Assembly: GCA_046765875.1 (NCBI GenBank)
Contig: JBKPSJ010000130.1
Location: 1 to 34,362 of the forward strand
Length of the DNA stretch: 34,362 bases
Source of the DNA: DASRHY01 sp046765875
GTDB lineage: Bacteria; Actinomycetota; Actinomycetes; Propionibacteriales; Kribbellaceae
Reading direction: 5' to 3'
Shown: piece after piece, positions 29,698 to 34,362 of the stretch
Layout of the letters: each line of letters starts with the position of its first letter
How positions within the stretch are numbered: the first letter of the stretch is position 1
Notes under the pieces: model-generated
What the model saw: the letters and a program-made list of their open reading frames with translations, nothing else
What the model was told of the DNA's origin: nothing
Databases searched by the model: none
Made by a program: the position numbers and the translations under genes

Positions 29698-29979
29698 TCA
29701 GCCTCCGATCAGCACCGTGGGTGCGCCCATCACGATCGGCGCGCCGCAGGCGGACAGGTCACCCATCCGGGCCGCGGGCATACCGCCGATCAGCACCGTC
29801 GGGAAGCCCGGGGGCACGATCGCGGTCGGCGGGTGCACCGCGGGCGGCGGGAACGAGCAGATGTGCGGTGTGCCCACCGTCGCGGCCGGCCGGCCCTCGA
29901 TCAGCACGGTCGGTACGCCGGGCGGTCCGACCACGCCGGGGTGTCCGGTAGGGTCGCCGACCCTCGCCGCTGGGGGCAT
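29698..29979 (-). CDS. PAAR-domain spike tip protein
   Basis: A 93-residue PAAR protein (Afp10 equivalent) that sharpens the VgrG-like spike. It starts MPPAARVGDPTGHPG with the name motif P-A-A-R. Three copies of a G-x-P-T-V-L-I-x-G beta repeat follow: VPTVLIEGRPAA, FPTVLIGGMPAARMGD and APTVLIGG. HICSF and LSACGAP place the histidine and cysteines expected to bind the tip metal. It is a bare PAAR with no effector extension. GGAGGA lies 4 bases before ATG 29979. The VgrG-like gene ends 19 bases upstream, and the gp25 gene starts one base after this stop. Confidence 0.92.
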   Translation of the reverse strand: MPPAARVGDPTGHPGVVGPPGVPTVLIEGRPAATVGTPHICSFPPPAVHPPTAIVPPGFPTVLIGGMPAARMGDLSACGAPIVMGAPTVLIGG

Positions 29980-29998
29980 CGGTCCTCCTCGATTCGGG

Positions 29999-31804
29999 CT
30001 AGTTGATCTTGACCAGGGCGGCCTGCACGGTGCAGAGCGCGCCGCCCTTGATCTCGGTCTGAGCGCTGCCCTCCAGCGAGGTGCGAGTGCCCTTGAGCTG
30101 CAGTTGGTTGGCGGTCTTGACGCTGACCGTGCCGCTTCCGCCGTCGACGGTGACCCCGTTGCTCGCGGTGATCGCGACCTGGCCGCCCTTGAGCTCGAGC
30201 TTCGACGAGGCGGAGTCGACCGTGATGCCCTGGCTGCCCTCGATCTTGACCGTGCCGTCGGAGTGCACGGTGATCGACGTCTTGGTCGCGTCGATGACCA
30301 GGCTCAGCTTGTCGTCGCCGCTGATCAGGCTGATCCCCTCGGTCTTGCCGTCCTGGTCGAGCAGGTCGATCCGATGCCCGCGCCGCGAGACCATCGAGCG
30401 CCGGTTCACCGCGCCCGAGCCGGAGTCGATCACCGCGATGCCCTTGTTGCTCGGGAGGTCGACGCCGTTGTACAGGCCTCCGAGGACGTACGGCCGGCGC
30501 AGGTCGCCCTGCTCGAACACGACCAGCACCTCGTCGCCCACCTCGGGGATCACCATCGCGCCGCGGTCCTTACCGGCGCCGGCCTGGACGGTCCGCGCCC
30601 AGGCACTGACGTAGCTGTCCGACAGCCAGGGCAGCGTCAGCCGGACTCGGCCCTGCTGCTCGGGATCGTTCACGTCGCTGACCTTGCCGATCACCACACC
30701 CTCCGGTGCGCGTGGCGGCACAGCCATGCCACCGGCGAGACCGAGCAGGCTGCGATCCTGCGCGCCGGTCACCGCGAACGACGTGGTGTACCCGGTCGTC
30801 GGGTCGAAGCGGTGCCGCGAGGTCGTCACGGTGTACTTGCCGTCGAACGGCGAACCCAGGTCCTCCACAGTGACCGCGGCGCCGGCTCGTACGGCCGGGT
30901 TGCCGCGGACGACGCCGATGAATTCGGCGAACGCTCCGGCGACCTGTTCGGCCAGCGCCTTGGCCGCTGCGTCCACCTCGGCCTGGGTCCGGTGCGGTAC
31001 GTCGGTCGCGACCAGCACCGGGTCGCCGAAGGTGTGCGCGAAGTCGGCCGGCTTCGCGTTCGGCAGATCGGCGGTCGTCGTCTGCGCCGGTTCGGTCGTG
31101 GTCAGCGCCTGCTTGGTCGACACGTCCCAGCCGCGGACCTCGACCTCCTTGACCTGTTCGGCCGACGTCAGTACGGCGCGGAACCGCAACAGGTCGGCAC
31201 CGAGTTTGAGCACCAGCGGGTGCTCCGGTGATCCAGGTGCGCCCGAGGCCGCCTTGGGCGGGGCGAAGTTGAACTTGCCGTCGCGTACGGAGATCTCGCA
31301 GCCGGCGTCCTTGGCCAGCGAGTCGAGCAGCACCCAGTCCGACGTACCGGCCTGCGAGATGTGCTCGAACACCGTCGATGTCGACTTGACCTCGCCCGGT
31401 GTGAGCCCGGCCCGGCGCGCGACCTTGGTCGCGATGTCGGACGCGGTCATCTGTGTGTAGCTCTCGGTACGTCGGCCGCGGAACAGCCGGTGCGCCGGGT
31501 CGTACCCACGCAGCACGGTGAAGCTGCCACCGGTGTCGAACTCGGCCTCCATCGCCGTCACCTCGCCGGCCATCAGCAGCGCCGGCGTCTGGCTGGTCTG
31601 CGTCATCACCGACACCTTCACCGCCGAGCCGATCTTCGCGCCGGTCTTGGTGAGCACGACATGCTCGCCGTCGCGGAACCGCAGCTCGAACATGTCCGGC
31701 AGCCGCTGGCTGTCGTCGACGTACGCCGCGGTGAGCAGCGGAACCACATCCTCGGGCAGCGGCTGGCCGTCGATCTCGACCAGGCAGGTGTTGGTGATCG
31801 ACAT
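29999..31804 (-). CDS. VgrG-like spike protein (gp27/gp5 fusion)
   Basis: A 601-residue spike protein (Afp8 equivalent). Residues about 1-365 form the gp27/gpD-like domain, with YVDDSQRLPDMFELRFRDGE and VTAMEAEFDTGGSFTVLRGY followed by DPAHRLFRG. An OB-fold follows (about 375-455), with VVIGKVSDVNDPEQQGRVRL, MVIPEVGDEVLVVFEQGDLR and PYVLGGLYNG. The C-terminus is a beta-helix with repeats such as SITVHSDGTVKIEGSQGITV and LELKGGQVAITASNGVTVDG, ending at VQAALVKIN without a toxin domain. ATG 31804 directly follows the stop of the LysM gene (TGAATG). Confidence 0.93.
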   Translation of the reverse strand: MSITNTCLVEIDGQPLPEDVVPLLTAAYVDDSQRLPDMFELRFRDGEHVVLTKTGAKIGSAVKVSVMTQTSQTPALLMAGEVTAMEAEFDTGGSFTVLRGYDPAHRLFRGRRTESYTQMTASDIATKVARRAGLTPGEVKSTSTVFEHISQAGTSDWVLLDSLAKDAGCEISVRDGKFNFAPPKAASGAPGSPEHPLVLKLGADLLRFRAVLTSAEQVKEVEVRGWDVSTKQALTTTEPAQTTTADLPNAKPADFAHTFGDPVLVATDVPHRTQAEVDAAAKALAEQVAGAFAEFIGVVRGNPAVRAGAAVTVEDLGSPFDGKYTVTTSRHRFDPTTGYTTSFAVTGAQDRSLLGLAGGMAVPPRAPEGVVIGKVSDVNDPEQQGRVRLTLPWLSDSYVSAWARTVQAGAGKDRGAMVIPEVGDEVLVVFEQGDLRRPYVLGGLYNGVDLPSNKGIAVIDSGSGAVNRRSMVSRRGHRIDLLDQDGKTEGISLISGDDKLSLVIDATKTSITVHSDGTVKIEGSQGITVDSASSKLELKGGQVAITASNGVTVDGGSGTVSVKTANQLQLKGTRTSLEGSAQTEIKGGALCTVQAALVKIN

Positions 31805-32584
31805 TCAGACCAGCTCCTCGGGCGCCGGCAGGATGAGCGTCGTGCCGGCACCGTGGGCGGCGTAACGGATCGGGTCGTCGATCCTGTTGTACGCCGCGAT
31901 CGCGCGCCACATCGACGGGTCGCCGTACTCGGTGTACGCGACGGACGCGAGCGAATCGCCTTCGACCATGGTGTGCGAACGACGTACCGCCGGCCCGCCG
32001 GAGGTCGGGTTCTGCCGCCACGGCTCGTTCGGCATCTCCTCCATCGAGACGCTGCACATGGCGCGGATCGGCACGCCCTCCGGGCTGAACAACGTGTACT
32101 TCGCGCTGACCGACGTGACGAACGCGGGGAAGCTGGTGACCTTGCCCCAGTGCAGCACCACCAGCGGGGGCGTCGGCTTCTTGCTGTTCATGCTCTCGTC
32201 GGTCGGCACGCAGCAGCTGAACAGCTGCTCGACCGCCAGGACCACACTGCCGTCATGCTTGCCGGAGGCATCGAAGAACATCTCGAGCGTCAGCTTGCAC
32301 GGCTCGGAGCCGCTGAACTCGGGCGGACCGGCCTTCTTCGCGCCCTTCGCGGTCTTGCGCTCCCACTTGGCGGTCTTCTGGATCGTCACCTCTTTGGGAT
32401 TGAACTGGAACGGCACCGAACCGCGCTGGCTGCCGGCCTTGCTACCGCCGCCACCGGACGGCGTCGGGTTGTACAACTTCAGCTCGGCCTTCTCCATCTG
32501 CGGACGCGACTTCTGACCGGCCGGGGAGGGGACCGCCGGCTTGGCCCCGCCGGCCGAGCTCATCAACGCGATCGGATTGCTCAT
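31805..32584 (-). CDS. LysM-domain baseplate hub / tube-associated protein (Afp7-like)
   Basis: A 259-residue protein. After a flexible Pro/Gly-rich N-terminus, MEKAELKLYNPTPSGGGG and FQFNPKEVTIQKTAKWERK mark the conserved CIS tube-protein domain (gp53-like N-terminal part, about 30-195). LTLEMFFDASGKHDGSVVLA and PPLVVLHWGKVTSFPAFVT are typical of it. A LysM-like domain ends the protein, with RRSHTMVEGDSLASVAYTEY and GDPSMWRAIAAYNRIDDP. In phage gp53 and Afp7 this domain binds the baseplate core rather than peptidoglycan, so a cell-wall role should not be assumed. ATG 32584 overlaps the tube-gene stop as ATGA. Confidence 0.9.
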   Translation of the reverse strand: MSNPIALMSSAGGAKPAVPSPAGQKSRPQMEKAELKLYNPTPSGGGGSKAGSQRGSVPFQFNPKEVTIQKTAKWERKTAKGAKKAGPPEFSGSEPCKLTLEMFFDASGKHDGSVVLAVEQLFSCCVPTDESMNSKKPTPPLVVLHWGKVTSFPAFVTSVSAKYTLFSPEGVPIRAMCSVSMEEMPNEPWRQNPTSGGPAVRRSHTMVEGDSLASVAYTEYGDPSMWRAIAAYNRIDDPIRYAAHGAGTTLILPAPEELV

Positions 32585-33027
32585 TGCGTCGACGCCTTTG
32601 CCGGCGCGAACCCGTGGTGAGCGATCTCGAGCGTCTCGGTCGCGACCTTCGGCGAGTCGAGGTTCAGCGACGGCCCGGACCACTTGACCGGGATCACCCC
32701 GATCAGGCCCCACTGCGCGACGATCTTTCGCTCAGCCGTCATCGCGGCGATGCTCGCAGTCTGTGGCTCGACCCCCGTTGTCATGCTGGCGAGCCACTTC
32801 ATCACCTCGTTGGTGTCAGCACACAGCGGCCGGGACAACTTGACGTTGGAGTACTTGATCCTGGTCGGCAGCTGCCATACGAATCCGTTCTGGCCGCCCT
32901 CCTCGCGCTGTTCGAGCACCACCTCGACGCCCAGGCCCTCGCAACTGTTGAAGGTGCCTAGTGCCTTCTTGTCGATGGTGACCGCGAAGCACACACTCAC
33001 GGCCGGCTCGGGATACCGCTCGGTCAT
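32581..33027 (-). CDS. gp19-type tail tube protein of the contractile injection system
   Basis: A 148-residue inner-tube protein (Afp1/Afp5 type). It starts MTERYPEPAVSVCFAVTIDK, continues FNSCEGLGVEVVLEQREEGG, the tube-family S-x-x-x-G-L-x-x-E-V pattern, then IKYSNVKLSRPLCADTNEVM with the N-x-x-L-x-R motif. The closing strands are VIPVKWSGPSLNLDSPKVAT and ETLEIAHHGF. The position beside the LysM and spike genes suggests the baseplate-proximal tube ring (Afp5-like); the main tube gene should lie outside the window. GGAGGGAGGG lies 5 bases before ATG 33027. Confidence 0.92.
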   Translation of the reverse strand: MTERYPEPAVSVCFAVTIDKKALGTFNSCEGLGVEVVLEQREEGGQNGFVWQLPTRIKYSNVKLSRPLCADTNEVMKWLASMTTGVEPQTASIAAMTAERKIVAQWGLIGVIPVKWSGPSLNLDSPKVATETLEIAHHGFAPAKASTQ

Positions 33028-33042
33028 TTCGCCCTCCCTCCG

Positions 33043-34362
33043 TCAGCGCCACCGGTCGGTGACCAGGCCGGCGCGTTCCCGGTCCAGCCACAACTCGGCA
33101 CGCAGCCGCGCGGTCAACGGTTCGTACAGCCGCTTGGCCATCTCGTCCACGTCCACTCCCCCGGCTCCCCCGGCTCCTTGTGGTGCGCCGGGTGCCGTCG
33201 TACTCGCTGCCGGGGCGGCGCTGCTCGCCTCCGCCATCTGGACGACCGGCGTCGCCGGGATCTCTGGACCCACGGGTGACGCCGTTGGTATCGCCGTCGG
33301 TATCGCCGCCGCGGTTGGAATTGCATCGCGCTGCACCGGTACCTGCCACTCCGTCACGGTCTGCACGGGATCGCCGGACCCGGTCGTGGTCAGGTCGCCG
33401 AACATCCGCTGCAATGGCAGGGCCCGGACGGTCTCGCGCGGCTCGTGTGTCTCGGGGCGCAGTGCCGGCCGCGGTACCGGCGTTGGTTGCTCAGCGGCAA
33501 CTACCTGCTTCGGCTGGGCCGGGGCTTGGGTGATCGTCTGCGCTCCGGACCGCTGGACCGGCGGATTGTAGTACGAGATTCGCTGTACGGCCGGCGCGTC
33601 CGGCGTCGGACTCGACTCGTACGCGACCGTCAATGGCCGCTCCGAACTCAGGCCCCGCGACCGCTGGACCACCCTGCGCTGCGGCCAAAGCAAGTGTGGC
33701 GGCGCGACCGGCAAGGTGATGCGTTGCACGCTCTCCGGTCCTGCGACCGTTCGCGACACGACTGGAAGGTCCTCCGCGTGCGCGGTGCCCGAATCGTCCG
33801 CATGGTCCGAATGATCCGACGGCTGCCCGAGCGCCGCGACGAATGACGAGGGGCCGGTCAGATCGGTTGCCCCGATCAACGGAACGTCGCTCGCAGTCCG
33901 CGGCTCAGTGGATGGTCCAGGGCCGCCGGCGACGGATCGCGAAACGACCGGCAGCGGCGGCATCGGCACCGACGGCTGATCGTACGAGGGGTTCGATGCG
34001 CCGGACGAGGTAGCGATAGTGCGCTGAACGACCTCGTGTGGGCTCGACGGCACCACAACCTCGGGCACACCCACATCGGCTACCGGGCGAACCGGCGGGA
34101 GTGATCCGTCCTCCGCGCCGGTGGTGCTCTGACCAGTTGCGTCCGACGAACGCAAGTCGCCGAGGGCTGCGGCGAAGGAAGACTCACCTATCAGTGGCGT
34201 CTGCGTGGTCATCTCGGCCGGCATCGATCCTGCCGAGGACGGACCACTCGCGTCCGATGATCCGGCGGAGGAGGTCGTCGGCGAGGTGGACGATGCCGGA
34301 GTCTGGACCGAGCGGGAGACGACCGGCAGCGGCGACGACACCGGCGAAGGTGCGGGCTGCGA
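33043..34362 (-). CDS. Long low-complexity repeat protein of the injection-system operon (partial, N-terminus beyond window)
   Basis: At least 439 residues; the frame stays open to the window edge, so the true start is not seen. Numbering here is from GTG 34341. The protein is rich in Ser, Thr, Pro, Ala and Val and has almost no predicted helix before residue 396. Short motifs recur: LPVVSRSV at 5-12 and 130-137 and LPVVSRTV at 192-199; PLIG followed by SSFxAALG at 49-61 and 154-172; and VQR or LQR at 105, 205, 225, 252, 262, 310 and 336. The last 37 residues are ordered and charged: DEMAKRLYEPLTARLRAELW and LDRERAGLVTDRWR. I recall similar C-termini in actinobacterial CIS clusters but cannot name a function. 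It lies 15 bases before the tube gene, so it belongs to the operon. A flexible linker, chaperone or cargo-related role is inference. Confidence 0.75.
   Translation of the reverse strand, partial: SQPAPSPVSSPLPVVSRSVQTPASSTSPTTSSAGSSDASGPSSAGSMPAEMTTQTPLIGESSFAAALGDLRSSDATGQSTTGAEDGSLPPVRPVADVGVPEVVVPSSPHEVVQRTIATSSGASNPSYDQPSVPMPPLPVVSRSVAGGPGPSTEPRTASDVPLIGATDLTGPSSFVAALGQPSDHSDHADDSGTAHAEDLPVVSRTVAGPESVQRITLPVAPPHLLWPQRRVVQRSRGLSSERPLTVAYESSPTPDAPAVQRISYYNPPVQRSGAQTITQAPAQPKQVVAAEQPTPVPRPALRPETHEPRETVRALPLQRMFGDLTTTGSGDPVQTVTEWQVPVQRDAIPTAAAIPTAIPTASPVGPEIPATPVVQMAEASSAAPAASTTAPGAPQGAGGAGGVDVDEMAKRLYEPLTARLRAELWLDRERAGLVTDRWR

Noticed and set aside
31805..32584. LysM domain as evidence for a cell-wall hydrolase
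   Set aside because: In this gene order the LysM protein is a structural baseplate component, and no hydrolase motif is present.
26697..34362. Prophage interpretation of the tail-like genes
   Set aside because: No capsid, portal, terminase, lysis or integrase gene is seen, and the LysM-VgrG-PAAR-gp25-J order with short coupled gaps is that of injection systems. It cannot be fully excluded because the right side is outside the window.

Overview
The window is high-GC, densely packed actinobacterial chromosome. The protein families (ECF sigma factor with a SnoaL-like tail, mycothiol-dependent isomerase-like protein, DUF3152 protease, BTAD/SARP-type regulator, many leaderless starts) point to Actinomycetota. 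A Kribbella-like organism in Propionibacteriales is my best guess, from memory of genome style and without a database check. No rRNA, tRNA, CRISPR array, insertion sequence or integrase was seen.

Bases 1-16,200 are mostly single housekeeping and accessory genes. They are the 3' end of a Y-family DNA polymerase (dinB), a decayed GNAT remnant, DoxX and DUF998 membrane proteins, an alpha/beta hydrolase, an AraC regulator, four VOC/glyoxalase proteins, and a protealysin-like M4 metalloprotease. They also include an ECF sigma factor coupled to a mycothiol-isomerase-like protein, a GNAT-AlaX-DUF2237 run, an ATP-grasp protein, an EamA exporter, an aminoglycoside-phosphotransferase-fold kinase, a DUF3152 metalloprotease, a DinB-fold protein, DUF1304, a LysE exporter and a small XRE regulator. 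Many of these genes start 6-8 bases after a TAnnnT box, the usual signature of a leaderless actinobacterial transcript. Several convergent pairs share palindromic stop codons.

Bases 16,229-21,420 form a coherent catabolic module: gntR, an FAH-family acylpyruvate hydrolase, lutA, lutB and lutC on the minus strand, with an L-fuconolactonase-like amidohydrolase divergent from gntR. The parsimonious reading is the last part of a non-phosphorylating 6-deoxysugar (L-fucose or L-rhamnose) route. The lactone is opened, a 2,4-diketo-3-deoxy acid is split to pyruvate and L-lactate, and LutABC oxidises the lactate to pyruvate. The 25-base gap between gntR and the amidohydrolase is built around ATCCTATAGGAT, which reads as two back-to-back -10 boxes and a likely GntR operator. 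Uma2, purC and a cupin gene follow, then a repeat-rich spacer and a truncated AbiEi-like gene.

Bases 23,966-34,362 hold a 926-residue STAND-ATPase/BTAD regulator and, convergent to it, the distal part of a contractile injection system (eCIS/phage-tail-like) operon. In transcription order (right to left) this operon encodes a long low-complexity repeat protein cut by the window edge, a gp19-type tube protein, a LysM baseplate protein, a VgrG-like spike, a PAAR tip, a gp25-like wedge protein, a large J-type baseplate protein and a gpI-type tail protein. Neighbouring genes overlap or lie at most 19 bases apart, so this is one transcription unit. Sheath, cap, tape-measure and AAA+ genes are not in the window and are expected to the right. 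The operon ends after the gpI-type gene with no tail fibre or obvious toxin. The repeat protein and the regulator are the least explained parts and the best candidates for new biology.
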